DNA of 64,000 nucleotides from Acinetobacter sp. C26M (GTDB lineage: Bacteria > Pseudomonadota > Gammaproteobacteria > Pseudomonadales > Moraxellaceae): positions 3,224,001 through 3,288,000 of the forward strand of contig NZ_CP098478.1 of assembly GCF_023702675.1 (NCBI RefSeq), in the 5' to 3' direction. How positions within the stretch are numbered: position 1 is the stretch's first letter; every line of letters starts with the position of its first letter. Under the pieces are notes generated by a model. The model saw nothing but the letters and a program-made list of their open reading frames with translations. It had not been told where the DNA came from and searched no databases. The position numbers and the translations under genes were made by a program. Of this stretch, positions 26,809 through 35,983 are shown piece after piece.

Positions 26809-27849
26809 TTATTTAGCTTGACCTGGTTGTACAAGAACAGTACGGCTACCAGAGATCGCAGCGAATACGCGACGGTTCATAGCACGACCTTCTTTAGTTT
26901 TGTTGTCAGCAATCGGTTGATCCCAAGCAAAACCTTGAGTTGTCAAACGAGTTGCATTCACGTTGTATTCATTTACAAGTGCAGACTTAACAGAGTTAGC
27001 ACGCGCTAAAGATAAACGTTCGTTTAACTTACGTGGACCAGTGTTATCTGTGTGACCTTCAATACGAGCAGTCGCATTCGGGTATTCAGCTAACTTCTCT
27101 GCAACTTTAGCAATTTCAGACTTGTACTGTGGTTTGATGTCAGACTTGTTCGTATCAAAGAATACGCGAAGTTCCATGTTAAGGTCTTCAGTCAACTCTT
27201 GTGGCTGTGGAGCAACTGGAGTTGGCTCAACTGGAGCAACTTCAACTACTGCAGCAGCTGGTTTCAAGTGACCACCAAGAACTACGTTTAAGCCAGCAAG
27301 TGCTGTATAGTTCCAGAAGTCTTCATCGATGTTATATGTACCACGAGCTTCAGTACGAAGAGATAAAGCATCGTTTAAGCGCCAGAAAGCACCGAAACCA
27401 GCATTACCTAAAGTACCTTCTTCTTTATTACCACGGGTACCGCGGTTTACATCATCAAATGTATATTTGTAGTGACCAGCACCTAATAATACATATGGCT
27501 TGATTTTGCTGTCATAGTTTTTAGTGATCAAATCAGAAGTAACGTAGAAGTTACCGTTGATTTGTTGTTGCTTGTATTCAGCATTTGCAGCTGCAGCATC
27601 AACATCACCTTTAACTTGGTTATATTCAGCTTCGAAACCTAACCATGGGGTTAATTCGATACCTAATGCAGCACCAACAAATAAATCGTCCTGAAGCTCA
27701 GGACCATTTGTTAAATGCTTATCGCCATTATTATGTTTAGTGTCTTGGAATGTGTAACCAAGCATTAACGGAGTTACTGTTACGCCCGCATTCGCAGCAG
27801 CTAAAGGAGCAGCAACAAGCATAGCAAGTGCAATACGACTCAATTTCAT
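26809..27849 (-). CDS. ompA: OmpA-type outer-membrane protein, copy 2
   Basis: 346 residues, the same signal peptide and domain plan as copy 1: barrel, [14 protein letters not shown] linker, and peptidoglycan-binding domain ending [11 protein letters not shown]. It differs from copy 1 mainly in barrel loops (for example an insertion with [16 protein letters not shown] and [11 protein letters not shown]). The ribosome-binding site GGAGGAT is the same. Because most Acinetobacter species that I know carry one gene of this type, the pair looks like a recent local duplication with diverging surface loops. Which copy is the functional equivalent of the single ompA is not decidable here. Confidence 0.95.
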   Translation of the reverse strand: MKLSRIALAMLVAAPLAAANAGVTVTPLMLGYTFQDTKHNNGDKHLTNGPELQDDLFVGAALGIELTPWLGFEAEYNQVKGDVDAAAANAEYKQQQINGNFYVTSDLITKNYDSKIKPYVLLGAGHYKYTFDDVNRGTRGNKEEGTLGNAGFGAFWRLNDALSLRTEARGTYNIDEDFWNYTALAGLNVVLGGHLKPAAAVVEVAPVEPTPVAPQPQELTEDLNMELRVFFDTNKSDIKPQYKSEIAKVAEKLAEYPNATARIEGHTDNTGPRKLNERLSLARANSVKSALVNEYNVNATRLTTQGFAWDQPIADNKTKEGRAMNRRVFAAISGSRTVLVQPGQAK

Positions 27850-27961
27850 GGATATCCTCCAGAGATAACAATTGTTTGTTGTGTAAGCTTAGCCTATGAT
27901 TTTTCGCCCCTAGAACAATAATGTTCTACAGCATTATTTTAAGCCATTCACTTCACTTTGA

Positions 27962-27990
27962 ATCATACAAACACTTGACGAATTTTCCAA
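27962..27990 (-). promoter_or_regulatory. Promoter of ompA copy 2
   Basis: TTGGAA-17 bp-TATGAT on the minus strand, matching the promoter of copy 1 in both boxes and in spacing. Confidence 0.7.
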
Positions 27991-28213
27991 GTGCTTGATA
28001 ACTTTAACCTCGTAAATTATTGACAAAATTTCTTACAATTTCCGTTGTAGTTCAGTAAATTTTCAATTCCCCTTAGATATCTTATTGAATTATTGTTTAT
28101 GAAGTTATGTTTTAGTATATCTTAACTATTTTTTTAATAATTCTCACTATCAAGATTAAATTTACATTTAAGGCTATGTTTATAAAAAAGTTAATAAAAA
28201 TAGATAGGTAAAT
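27991..28213. other. Spacer between divergent ompA copy 2 and the pseudopilin gene
   Basis: AT-rich; with the ompA leader it makes a 364-bp gap. It should hold the plus-strand promoter of the pseudopilin gene, but I see no box pair convincing enough to place. Confidence 0.5.
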
Positions 28214-28729
28214 ATGTTTAGATCTTTTGGCTTTACTTTAACTGAGTTGATCATCACTACTGGAATCTTGGCAATTTTGAGTGCACTTGCACTCCCCTAT
28301 TTCCGAGAAATGATGATCTCAAGCGAAGCAAATCACCTCAAAAGAACTCTCACAATTCATATACAAAAAGCAAAGACTGACGCACAACTTCATCATAAAA
28401 ATGTGATGCTTTGCCCAAGTTCAGATTTTGAAAACTGCCATAAAGATTGGAATAAAGGCTTTATCGGATTTATTGATAGCAATCGAAATCATCGTCGTGA
28501 TCAAGCTGAAAGACTACTCTTTACCGTTCCTCTCAACCATAAATATGGTAACCTCAATTTTAAATCTTTTGGGCAATCGCCTAACTACCTTATCTTTCAA
28601 GCAGAAAATGGACTCCCCTTTGCATCTAATGGCAGTTTTGTCTACTGTTCAGAGTCACCACAGCACCATACTAAAATTGTTTTAAGCCGTATGGGCAATA
28701 TACGTTTTGAAAAGCTCTCCACCTGCTAA
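28214..28729 (+). CDS. FimT/GspH-type minor pseudopilin
   Basis: 171 residues. A very short leader, MFRSFG, is followed by FTLTELIITTGILAILSALALP: the G|F prepilin peptidase site, Glu at +5 of the mature protein, and a hydrophobic N-terminal helix. A GspH/FimT-like globular domain with paired cysteines (CPSSDFENC, and a C-terminal pair near YCSES and STC) follows. It would be processed by PilD and inserted in a type IV pilus or competence pseudopilus. It stands alone, away from other fimT-pilV genes, so its system is uncertain. Confidence 0.87.
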   Translation: MFRSFGFTLTELIITTGILAILSALALPYFREMMISSEANHLKRTLTIHIQKAKTDAQLHHKNVMLCPSSDFENCHKDWNKGFIGFIDSNRNHRRDQAERLLFTVPLNHKYGNLNFKSFGQSPNYLIFQAENGLPFASNGSFVYCSESPQHHTKIVLSRMGNIRFEKLSTC

Positions 28730-28839
28730 AAACTCTTCAGTCTAGCCTAAAATAGTTAAAACACTTTATTCCAATCCTTTTTTTACTATACTGCTTAAGT
28801 TTGGAACATTTTTATAAATTATAAGTGTGGAGACACATC

Positions 28840-30015
28840 ATGACTGATATCGTAATTGTTAATGGCGCGCGTACAGCAATGGGCGGCTTCCAAGGTGCAT
28901 TATCTGGTGTAACTGCGCCAGAATTAGGTGCTGTTACCATTAAAGAAGCAATTGCGCGTTCTGGTCTACAACCGACTGACGTAGAAGAAGTAATCATGGG
29001 TTGTGTTTTACCAGCTGGCTTAAAACAAGGTCCAGCGCGTCAAGCTATGCGAAAAGCAGGCTTACCAGACTCTACTGGCGCAGTGACAATCAACAAACTT
29101 TGTGGTTCTGGTATGAAAGCTGTGATGCAAGCAGCAGATATGATAAAAGCAGGTAGTGCAGAGATCGTTGTCGCTGGTGGTATGGAATCGATGACCAACG
29201 CACCATATGTTTTACCTAAAGCACGTGCTGGCTATCGCATGGGTCATGGTGAGATTAAAGATCACATGTTCCTAGATGGCTTGGAAGATGCTGAAACAGG
29301 TCGTTTGATGGGTTCATTTGCTCAGGATATGGCAAACAAACGTAGCTATACACGTGAACAAATGGACGACTTTGCTATTCGTTCATTACAACGTGCACAG
29401 AAAGCGATTACTGAAGGTTACTTTAAAGATGAGATTGTTGCTGTAACTGTTTCTACTCGCAAAGGTGATGTTGTTGTTGATCAAGATGAACAACCATTAA
29501 GTGCGAAAATCGACAAAATTCCATCATTAAAACCAGCATTTGCAAAAGATGGCACGATTACAGCTGCAAATGCGAGTTCAATTTCTGATGGCGCATCTGC
29601 ACTGGTATTAACATCAAGCGACGTTGCGACTCAACGTGGTTTAAAACCTTTAGCGAAAATTCTTGCAACTGCATCAAACTCTCAGCACCCTTCAGAATTT
29701 ACCATTGCACCAGTAGGCGCAATTGAAAAAGTTTTGAAGAAAGCAGGTTGGGATGCTCAAGATGTTGATCTTTGGGAAATTAACGAAGCTTTCGCAATGG
29801 TGACCATGTGTCCAATTGATGATTTCAAATTAGATGCAGCAAAAGTAAATATTAATGGTGGTGCTTGTGCTCTAGGTCACCCTGTTGGTTCTACTGGTTC
29901 TCGTATCATCCTGACATTGATTCATGCACTTAAGCGTACTGGCGGTAAGAAAGGTGTAGCAGCCTTGTGTATCGGTGGTGGTGAAGCGACCGCTGTTGCG
30001 ATTGAATTGATCTAA
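28840..30015 (+). CDS. Acetyl-CoA C-acetyltransferase (thiolase)
   Basis: 391 residues from ATG 28840, supported by GGAG eight bases upstream. The start MTDIVIVNGARTAMGGFQG and the three thiolase active-site blocks are present: the nucleophile Cys in NKLCGSGMKAV (~90), NEAFAMV (~317), and GGACALGHPVGSTGSR with the active His, then the second Cys in CIGGGEATA. The enzyme condenses or cleaves acetoacetyl-CoA; it may act in fatty acid breakdown or ketone metabolism. It is a single gene ending at a terminator (30034-30064). Whether it is AtoB- or PhaA-like cannot be told. Confidence 0.9.
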   Translation: MTDIVIVNGARTAMGGFQGALSGVTAPELGAVTIKEAIARSGLQPTDVEEVIMGCVLPAGLKQGPARQAMRKAGLPDSTGAVTINKLCGSGMKAVMQAADMIKAGSAEIVVAGGMESMTNAPYVLPKARAGYRMGHGEIKDHMFLDGLEDAETGRLMGSFAQDMANKRSYTREQMDDFAIRSLQRAQKAITEGYFKDEIVAVTVSTRKGDVVVDQDEQPLSAKIDKIPSLKPAFAKDGTITAANASSISDGASALVLTSSDVATQRGLKPLAKILATASNSQHPSEFTIAPVGAIEKVLKKAGWDAQDVDLWEINEAFAMVTMCPIDDFKLDAAKVNINGGACALGHPVGSTGSRIILTLIHALKRTGGKKGVAALCIGGGEATAVAIELI

Positions 30016-30033
30016 ATATTTTTCAATCTGTTC

Positions 30034-30064
30034 AAAAAAATCCTGCTTGATGCAGGATTTTTTT
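30034..30064 (+). terminator. Intrinsic terminator of the thiolase gene
   Basis: Stem TCCTGC / GCAGGA extended by A-T pairs on both sides, loop TTGAT, then T7. Confidence 0.88.
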
Positions 30065-30150
30065 ATTTTTAGGATTACAAAAAATAATGCACCTATAGTC
30101 AAAATATCGATAAGTTATGCTGTGTATAAAAAAACAACAAGGAGTACATC

Positions 30151-30594
30151 ATGCAACTTAATCATTATCTAAATTTTAAAGGACAAACAGAACAAGCATT
30201 CAACTTTTATAAATCTGTATTTGGTGGTGAATTTGCCATGCTCAGCCGTTATGGCGATATGCCACCTACTGAAGGCGTCAGCCTTTCAGAAGCTGATAAA
30301 AACCTGGTTTTACACGTTTCTTTACCCATCAATGAATTTACCGTATTGATGGCTTCAGATGTTAATGATCAATTCTGCGCTCAAAATAGCGTATTTACCC
30401 AAGGCAACAACCACTATATTTCAATTAATCTTGACCCAGATGAGCAAGACGAAGCACAACGCCTCTTTGATGCCTTGTCTGCAAATGGTCAAATTGAAAT
30501 GCCTCTAGAAAAGACCTTCTGGGGCGCACTGTATGGTGCGTTTACCGATCAGTTTGGGATCAAATGGATGATTAATTGCCAGTTAGATGGGTAA
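30151..30594 (+). CDS. PhnB-like VOC-family protein
   Basis: 147 residues with the PhnB/glyoxalase pattern: NHYLNFKGQTEQAFNFYKSV, then GEFAMLSRYGDMPP, LMASDV, and the closing WGALYGAFTDQFGIKWMINC (in part). Members of this family have the vicinal-oxygen-chelate fold; metal ligands are often incomplete and activity is generally unknown. AAGGAG lies eight bases upstream of the ATG. It is convergent with the SMR gene. Confidence 0.88.
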   Translation: MQLNHYLNFKGQTEQAFNFYKSVFGGEFAMLSRYGDMPPTEGVSLSEADKNLVLHVSLPINEFTVLMASDVNDQFCAQNSVFTQGNNHYISINLDPDEQDEAQRLFDALSANGQIEMPLEKTFWGALYGAFTDQFGIKWMINCQLDG

Positions 30595-30614
30595 GTTGAA
30601 CCAATAAAACATGA

Positions 30615-30646
30615 CTTCATAGAAATACATCGTTATTTCTATGAAG
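30615..30646. terminator. 13-bp hairpin between convergent genes
   Basis: CTTCATAGAAATA (30615-30627) pairs perfectly with TATTTCTATGAAG (30634-30646) around a 6-nt loop. No T-run on either side. Confidence 0.55.
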
Positions 30647-30647
30647 A

Positions 30648-31001
30648 CTACACATCAATATTGGAATACTGCGCGATAATCATAAGTCCAATCGTAATAA
30701 ACCCAATGCCTACCCACCCTGCTAAATCAATATGCTGCCCTAAGAAGACCTTAGCCAAAGCAGCTGTTGCAATAACACCAAGCCCTGACCACAGCACATA
30801 TAAAATCCCAGCCTGCATATATTTCAAAGCAATCGCAGCACAAGCAAAAGAGATAAGGTACAAAACCAATGCGATGCCTTGATCAAGTTTATTCACTAAA
30901 CCATTGCCCTTCGCAGAATAAAATGTTGACAGCACATCAGCGGCAATCGCAAAAAGCAACCACACCACCCCAGGATTTATTTTTAAAATAAAGTTCAGCA
31001 T
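30648..31001 (-). CDS. Small multidrug resistance (SMR)-family transporter with Asp at the key position
   Basis: About 117 residues from ATG 30999-31001 (a TTG four codons upstream is the alternative). Four hydrophobic helices as in EmrE. Helix 1 reads WLLFAIAADVLSTF, aligning with EmrE AILAEVIGTT, so the membrane-embedded Glu14 that binds protons and substrate is Asp here. Helix 3 retains YVLWSGLGV, equivalent to EmrE YAIWSGVGI. Drug export is therefore possible but not assured; sequences of this kind may be specialised for other substrates. It is divergent from nothing and lies upstream of a terminator region of the cysI unit. Confidence 0.85.
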   Translation of the reverse strand: MLNFILKINPGVVWLLFAIAADVLSTFYSAKGNGLVNKLDQGIALVLYLISFACAAIALKYMQAGILYVLWSGLGVIATAALAKVFLGQHIDLAGWVGIGFITIGLMIIAQYSNIDV

Positions 31002-31038
31002 TTTATTCTTCAATTGATTTACTAAAACGATGCCCCAT

Positions 31039-31068
31039 AAAAAAGCTGAACCGTAGTTCAGCTTTTTT
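31039..31068 (-). terminator. Terminator of the cysI-DUF934 unit
   Basis: Stem AAGCTGAAC / GTTCAGCTT with loop of four, followed by T-run on the minus strand, 14 bp after the DUF934 stop. Confidence 0.85.
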
Positions 31069-31081
31069 GATCTCTAGTGAC

Positions 31082-31567
31082 TTATGCACCAGTTTGATAA
31101 CTTGCTTTTGGCACAGCAGTAGAAGCTTGATAAGGATTGGTAAAATCTTGAAGCCCAGCAGCTGCTTCATGAATATCTTTACCTTCTTTGACTACAAATG
31201 TATCAAAGCCAGAACGTTTTAAATAGTTTAAAACATCCTTAAAGATATCACCGACTGCGCGTAACTCACCTTGATAACCTTGGCGACGTAACAAGGCAGC
31301 AAATGAATAACCACGGCCATCATTAAAACCAGCAAATTCAATAAAAATGGCATCAAGCTCATTCAATGGAAATTCATGGGTTTCAGGTGAATCATTGACT
31401 GTGATGTAAAGGGCTTTTTTGCCTTGTACATTTGCCAATTGATCCAACTGCGCAGTTGTTACAACCACATCACCTTGTGGAAGTACGCCATCTTCGGCAA
31501 TGACTTGATAAGTATTGTCTGCAATTGTGCCATCTTTAAAGAGCACTTGTAGCGTTGTATTAAGCAT
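31082..31567 (-). CDS. DUF934 protein, partner of the sulfite/nitrite reductase
   Basis: 161 residues from ATG 31565-31567, which overlaps the last 8 bp of cysI, so the two are translationally coupled. The sequence contains FIEFAGFNDGRGYSFAALLRRQGYQGELRAVGD (in part), the hallmark of DUF934 proteins, which occur beside single-subunit nitrite/sulfite reductases in Pseudomonas and Acinetobacter. Its role is not established; electron supply or assembly of the reductase is a reasonable guess. Extending the frame upstream only rereads cysI. Confidence 0.88.
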   Translation of the reverse strand: MLNTTLQVLFKDGTIADNTYQVIAEDGVLPQGDVVVTTAQLDQLANVQGKKALYITVNDSPETHEFPLNELDAIFIEFAGFNDGRGYSFAALLRRQGYQGELRAVGDIFKDVLNYLKRSGFDTFVVKEGKDIHEAAAGLQDFTNPYQASTAVPKASYQTGA

Positions 31568-33203
31568 AAGCACGCTCCTTAAATGGTTGAATACCAACAC
31601 GGCGATAGGTATCAATAAAACGCTCACCTTCTGTACGTAAGTCAAGGTAAGTATTCAAGATTTCATCAATCACATCTGGTACAACTTCAGCAGCAAATGA
31701 CGGTCCTAAGATATCACCGAGTGATGCATCATGATCTGCATGACCACCTAAAGTGATTTGATAGAACTCAGCACCTTTCTTATCGACACCTAGAATACCG
31801 ATGTTACCGACATGGTGATGGCCACAAGCATTCATACAACCCGAAATATTCAGATCAAGTTCACCTAAGTTATAGATGGTGTCTAGATCATCAAAACGAC
31901 GGCTGATTGCTTCTGAAATTGGAATCGATTTGGCATTTGCCAATGAACAGAAATCACCACCCGGGCAACAGATAATATCGGTAATAAAGCCGATATGTGC
32001 ACGTGCCATGTCGCTGTGTTCAAGCGTTTGCCACAATTCGAATAAATCTTTCTGCGGCACATCGACCAATGAAATATTCTGTTCGTGCGTAGTACGGAAC
32101 TCACCGAACGTGTATTTATCGGCTAAATCAGCAATTAAATTCATTTCTTCAGTGGTGACATCACCCGGTGCAATACCCGCACGCTTCAAAGAAATCGTGA
32201 CGATACGATAACCTTTCACTTTATGCGCATTGGTGTTGACGTTAAACCACTGTTTAAATTTCGGATGTGCAGCGAATAAGTCTGTGAAGTCCTGATCTTC
32301 TAAATCTTGATAATCAAACGGTGTAAATTCTTCATCCAATTTTTTCAAGATTTCAGGTTGAATCTTCAATGCTTCACGCGTGTGCTCAAATTCAGCTTCC
32401 ACTTTTTGTGCAAACACTTCTGGTGTTAATGCTTTCACCAAAATTTTGATACGCGCTTTATATTTGTTATCACGACGGCCATGTAAGTTATAAACACGCA
32501 ATGTCGCTTCTAAATAAGCAATCAGATCTTCACGTGGTAAAAACTCACGGATCACACTACCAATAATTGGGGTACGACCAAGTCCACCACCAACCATGAT
32601 TTTATAGCCCATCTCGCCCGCATCGTTACGTACTAGATATACACCGATATCGTGGAATGCAGTTGCAGCACGATCTTTCTCTTCTAAAGCAGACACCGCG
32701 ATTTTAAACTTACGTGGCAAGAAGGCAAATTCAGGGTGAAACGTACTCCACTGACGAATCAATTCACAAGTCGGACGTGGGTCAGCAATCTCACCTGCAA
32801 CCACACCTGCAAACTGGTCAGTTGTGGTATTACGGATACAGTTACCTGAAGTTTGTACGGCATGCATTTGTACCGTTGCCAGCTCAGCTAGAATGTCAGG
32901 TACATTTTCCAATGCAGGCCAGTTCAACTGAATATTTTGACGAGTTGAAACATGCGCATAGCCACGATCATATTCAGTCGCGATCTCAGCAATTTTTCTT
33001 AATTGTTTAGTATTCATCAAGCCATACGGCACAGCAATACGAAGCATAGGCGCATAGCGTTGCACGTATAAACCATTTTGCAAACGTAGTGGACGATATT
33101 CGTCTTCTGTTAATTTTCCTGCTAAATAGCGTTCTGTTTGATCGCGAAACTGAGCAACACGTTGGTTAATCAGTTGTTGATCGAAATCCGTATATAAATA
33201 CAT
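31560..33203 (-). CDS. cysI: Siroheme [4Fe-4S] sulfite/nitrite reductase
   Basis: 547 residues. The siroheme/Fe-S cysteines are in CCPGGDFCSLAN (~415-426) and ISGCMNACGHHHVG (~460-473), the CX5C...CX3C pattern of assimilatory reductases. Two ferredoxin-like half domains with the RP-x-YVSTRQNIQ region near 90 also fit. It catalyses six-electron reduction of sulfite to sulfide (or nitrite to ammonia). Acinetobacter uses this one-subunit form for sulfur assimilation, so sulfite is the likely substrate. It is the first gene of a two-gene unit with DUF934. No flavoprotein cysJ is adjacent. Confidence 0.9.
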   Translation of the reverse strand: MYLYTDFDQQLINQRVAQFRDQTERYLAGKLTEDEYRPLRLQNGLYVQRYAPMLRIAVPYGLMNTKQLRKIAEIATEYDRGYAHVSTRQNIQLNWPALENVPDILAELATVQMHAVQTSGNCIRNTTTDQFAGVVAGEIADPRPTCELIRQWSTFHPEFAFLPRKFKIAVSALEEKDRAATAFHDIGVYLVRNDAGEMGYKIMVGGGLGRTPIIGSVIREFLPREDLIAYLEATLRVYNLHGRRDNKYKARIKILVKALTPEVFAQKVEAEFEHTREALKIQPEILKKLDEEFTPFDYQDLEDQDFTDLFAAHPKFKQWFNVNTNAHKVKGYRIVTISLKRAGIAPGDVTTEEMNLIADLADKYTFGEFRTTHEQNISLVDVPQKDLFELWQTLEHSDMARAHIGFITDIICCPGGDFCSLANAKSIPISEAISRRFDDLDTIYNLGELDLNISGCMNACGHHHVGNIGILGVDKKGAEFYQITLGGHADHDASLGDILGPSFAAEVVPDVIDEILNTYLDLRTEGERFIDTYRRVGIQPFKERAYA

Positions 33204-33330
33204 GGCGTATGGCTAGTCATTCATTATAAAGGCGACTAGCATAGCGAGCTTTTATTCATCAACAAAATGCTTTTTTTGCATATTTAATAACGGTTTTATT
33301 GATAAGCCTATCTAATTGCCACAAAAAGAA

Positions 33331-33355
33331 AAAGCCCAGATAAATCTGGACTTTT
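33331..33355. terminator. Terminator-like hairpin upstream of cysI, after gcd
   Basis: AAGCCCAGA / TCTGGACTT with one mismatch and loop TAAA, with A and T runs at the ends. It lies between cysI (promoter side) and gcd. Confidence 0.5.
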
Positions 33356-33357
33356 AA

Positions 33358-33442
33358 TCTCCCCTCACCCTGAGCCAAGATTATAGTGGCGCAAGGATTA
33401 AATTAGGGAACTCCTCTCTTTCATCAAGGGAGGTAGGGAGGG
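33358..33442. repeat. Possible dispersed intergenic repeat after gcd
   Basis: A GC-richer stretch with blocks of CCCTC and GGGAGG, including an imperfect hairpin (CCTCTCTT / AAGGGAGG), between the gcd stop and the 33331-33355 hairpin. It resembles repeats seen between Acinetobacter genes; copy number cannot be checked from one window. Confidence 0.35.
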
Positions 33443-33444
33443 AT

Positions 33445-35841
33445 TTAAGGTAAAGCGTACGCAACGAGATAATCACCCATTTTGGTACCGAATGAACCAT
33501 GTCCACCAGCCATAATCACCACATATTGTTTACCATTTGCTTCATAAGTCATTGGTGTTGCTTGTCCACCTGCTGGTAAACGTGCTTCCCATAACTTATC
33601 GCCATTTGAAACATTAAAGGCACGGATGTAATTATCTTGTGTCGCACCGACAAACATCACATTACCCGCAGTCGAAATCGAACCGCCTAAACCTGGTACA
33701 CCAATTTTCACTGGTGGTAACTGGAATAAGGTTGGTAAGCTGTCACGAATGGTACCAATACGTTTTTTCCACACCACTTCATGCGTTTTTAAGTCCACAC
33801 CAGCGACAAAGCCCCAACCTGGTTGTTTACATGGTAAACCTAATGGAGACAGGAACGGACTAATATCAACACCATATGGCGTACCATACATTGGTTGCAT
33901 GCCCTGCTCAGTACCAGCACCACGCGCCACAGGTTGACGGTTTGGATCCGCTGGAATTAAACGACTCACGAATGGCAAGCCAATCGGGTTCATGACCGCG
34001 ACCTGACGATCAGCATTCACTGACATACCGCCCCACTCAAATACACCCAAGTTTCCAGGGAATACCAAGGTTCCATTTTCAGAAGGTGGTGTATAAATAC
34101 CATCGTAATTCAGACGTTTAAATTTCACACGACACATCAGCTGATCAAACATGGTGGCACCCCACATGTCTTTATCAGTCAATTTATCTTTCGGTGCTAA
34201 ATCAAAGTCAGAGAATGGTTGAGTTTTTGAGTAGAACTCACCTTTGGTTTGTGGACCCCATTTCACAGTTTGCGGAACAGGTTTCTCAGTAATTGGTACA
34301 ATCGGCTGACCATTACGACGGTCTAAAACAAAGGCATTCCCTGTTTTAGTCAATACATAAATCGCTGGAACCGTTTGACCTGATTTATCTTGAATATCAG
34401 CCAATGAAGGTTGTGATGGTACATCCATATCCCACAAATCATGATGTGTGGTTTGGAAGTGCCATACCAGTTTACCTGTCGTAGCATTGATTGCCAGCAT
34501 TGAGTTGGCATAACGCTCTTTCAACTCAGTACGATCTCCACCCCAGATATCTGGTGTACCTACACCGGTTGGAACATAGACGATATCTAGTTTTGAATCA
34601 TAGGCAAGTGGCGCCCATGCATTTGGTGAATTATGAACAAACTGCGTGTCTTGACCTGGCATTGCATTTGGATCAGCTGCACCTGTATCAAACACCCATA
34701 ATAATTTACCTGTGTTCACGTCATAACCACGAATCACACCTGATGGCTCTTTATTCGAATGGTTATCGGTCACTGAACCTGCAATCACGACAGTAGTACC
34801 AGAAACCACACCTGGAGATGTTGGGTTATAACCACCTGGATAAGCATATGGCATGAATTCTTGTAAATTCACTTCACCATTTTGACCAAAGTCAGAACAT
34901 GCTTTACCTGTATCAGCATTGACTGCAACTAAACGACCATCATTCACAGGAACAAAGACTTTACGCGGACACTCGGTTGAGGTCGACTTTTTCGCCTGTA
35001 AGCTGGTTGCAAATTCAGTAGTATTGGCAGCATCGTAGTACATCACACCACGACAAGTTAAATGCTGGAAGGTTTTATCAGTTTTGAGTTTTGGATCAAA
35101 ACGCCATTTTTCCTTACCCGTTGCTGGGTCAATCGAAATTAAATGTTGATGTGGAGTACACATAAACATGTTATTTCCAATCTTGATTGGCGTTACTTGA
35201 TTCGTGGTTTCGCCCGAATCATTTTCAGTTCGGAAATCACCCGTGCGTAATGTCCAAGCCACTTTGAGATCTTTGACATTTTTATCGTTGATCTGTGTCA
35301 ATGGAGAATAACGTTCACCGCCCTGACTACGACCATATGCAGGCCAATCTTCAGGGGCAATACCATCTACTGCTTTTGCTTGTGCTGGCTGTGGCGTTTG
35401 AATCACGCCATTAATTTCTTGTGGATCATTAAAGATCGAGTACACCATCACCACAATCGCAATAGCTAAAGTAGATGATAACGCCACTTTACTTGAAGTG
35501 AGGTTATCAATCCCGCGTGTTACAGCAGGAACCAGTAACCACAAACCTAAGATGCCAAGGATATCAAGGCGTGGTGCCAGTGCCCAGAAGTCCGTTCCAA
35601 CTTCCCAAACACCCCAAACCACACTACCTAACATCAATGCCGCATAAACCCATAATGGACCTGAGGCACGTTTATAGAGTTGTACTGCTACAATGAGTAA
35701 CAGCACACCCGCAATCACATAATAAAAAGACCCGCCAATTGCTGCGAGCCAGATACCGCCAACGAGCAAGAACAATGCAATGAGGGCGATAATCACCACC
35801 GTCAAGGTTCTAAGCCCAGATTTTGAAGCAGATTGATTCAT
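33445..35841 (-). CDS. gcd: Membrane-bound PQQ glucose dehydrogenase
   Basis: 798 residues from ATG 35839-35841, chosen because AAGGTGAT lies just upstream. About five membrane helices occupy residues 1-140, then a periplasmic PQQ beta-propeller with typical motifs: EDWPAYGRSQGGERYSPL, FQHLTCRGVMYY, WDMDVPSQPSL and WGATMFDQLMCRVKFKRL (each cited in part). The enzyme oxidises D-glucose to gluconolactone in the periplasm and passes electrons to ubiquinone. It is downstream of oprB, which brings the sugar across the outer membrane. PQQ genes are not in the window. Confidence 0.95.
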   Translation of the reverse strand: MNQSASKSGLRTLTVVIIALIALFLLVGGIWLAAIGGSFYYVIAGVLLLIVAVQLYKRASGPLWVYAALMLGSVVWGVWEVGTDFWALAPRLDILGILGLWLLVPAVTRGIDNLTSSKVALSSTLAIAIVVMVYSIFNDPQEINGVIQTPQPAQAKAVDGIAPEDWPAYGRSQGGERYSPLTQINDKNVKDLKVAWTLRTGDFRTENDSGETTNQVTPIKIGNNMFMCTPHQHLISIDPATGKEKWRFDPKLKTDKTFQHLTCRGVMYYDAANTTEFATSLQAKKSTSTECPRKVFVPVNDGRLVAVNADTGKACSDFGQNGEVNLQEFMPYAYPGGYNPTSPGVVSGTTVVIAGSVTDNHSNKEPSGVIRGYDVNTGKLLWVFDTGAADPNAMPGQDTQFVHNSPNAWAPLAYDSKLDIVYVPTGVGTPDIWGGDRTELKERYANSMLAINATTGKLVWHFQTTHHDLWDMDVPSQPSLADIQDKSGQTVPAIYVLTKTGNAFVLDRRNGQPIVPITEKPVPQTVKWGPQTKGEFYSKTQPFSDFDLAPKDKLTDKDMWGATMFDQLMCRVKFKRLNYDGIYTPPSENGTLVFPGNLGVFEWGGMSVNADRQVAVMNPIGLPFVSRLIPADPNRQPVARGAGTEQGMQPMYGTPYGVDISPFLSPLGLPCKQPGWGFVAGVDLKTHEVVWKKRIGTIRDSLPTLFQLPPVKIGVPGLGGSISTAGNVMFVGATQDNYIRAFNVSNGDKLWEARLPAGGQATPMTYEANGKQYVVIMAGGHGSFGTKMGDYLVAYALP

Positions 35842-35872
35842 AAGATCACCTTGCATCTTTTATATTTTAGAT

Positions 35873-35902
35873 CCATAAAAAGAAAAAAATCTCTTTTTAT
35901 GG
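35873..35902. terminator. Hairpin between oprB and gcd
   Basis: CCATAAAAAGA / TCTTTTTATGG, 11-bp perfect, 8-nt loop. It may partly terminate oprB transcription before gcd; no clean T-run follows. Confidence 0.4.
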
Positions 35903-35983
35903 TCGAGTTCAAAACACAATAAGAACTTTGCAGATATCGCCCATCGTATGAACTACATCTGCAAAATTGCTCAAGTATCAAAA

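Noticed and set aside
25737..27503. Plus-strand ORFs opposite both ompA copies
   Set aside because: They mirror each other because the genes are duplicated and show Gln/Leu-rich shadow composition.
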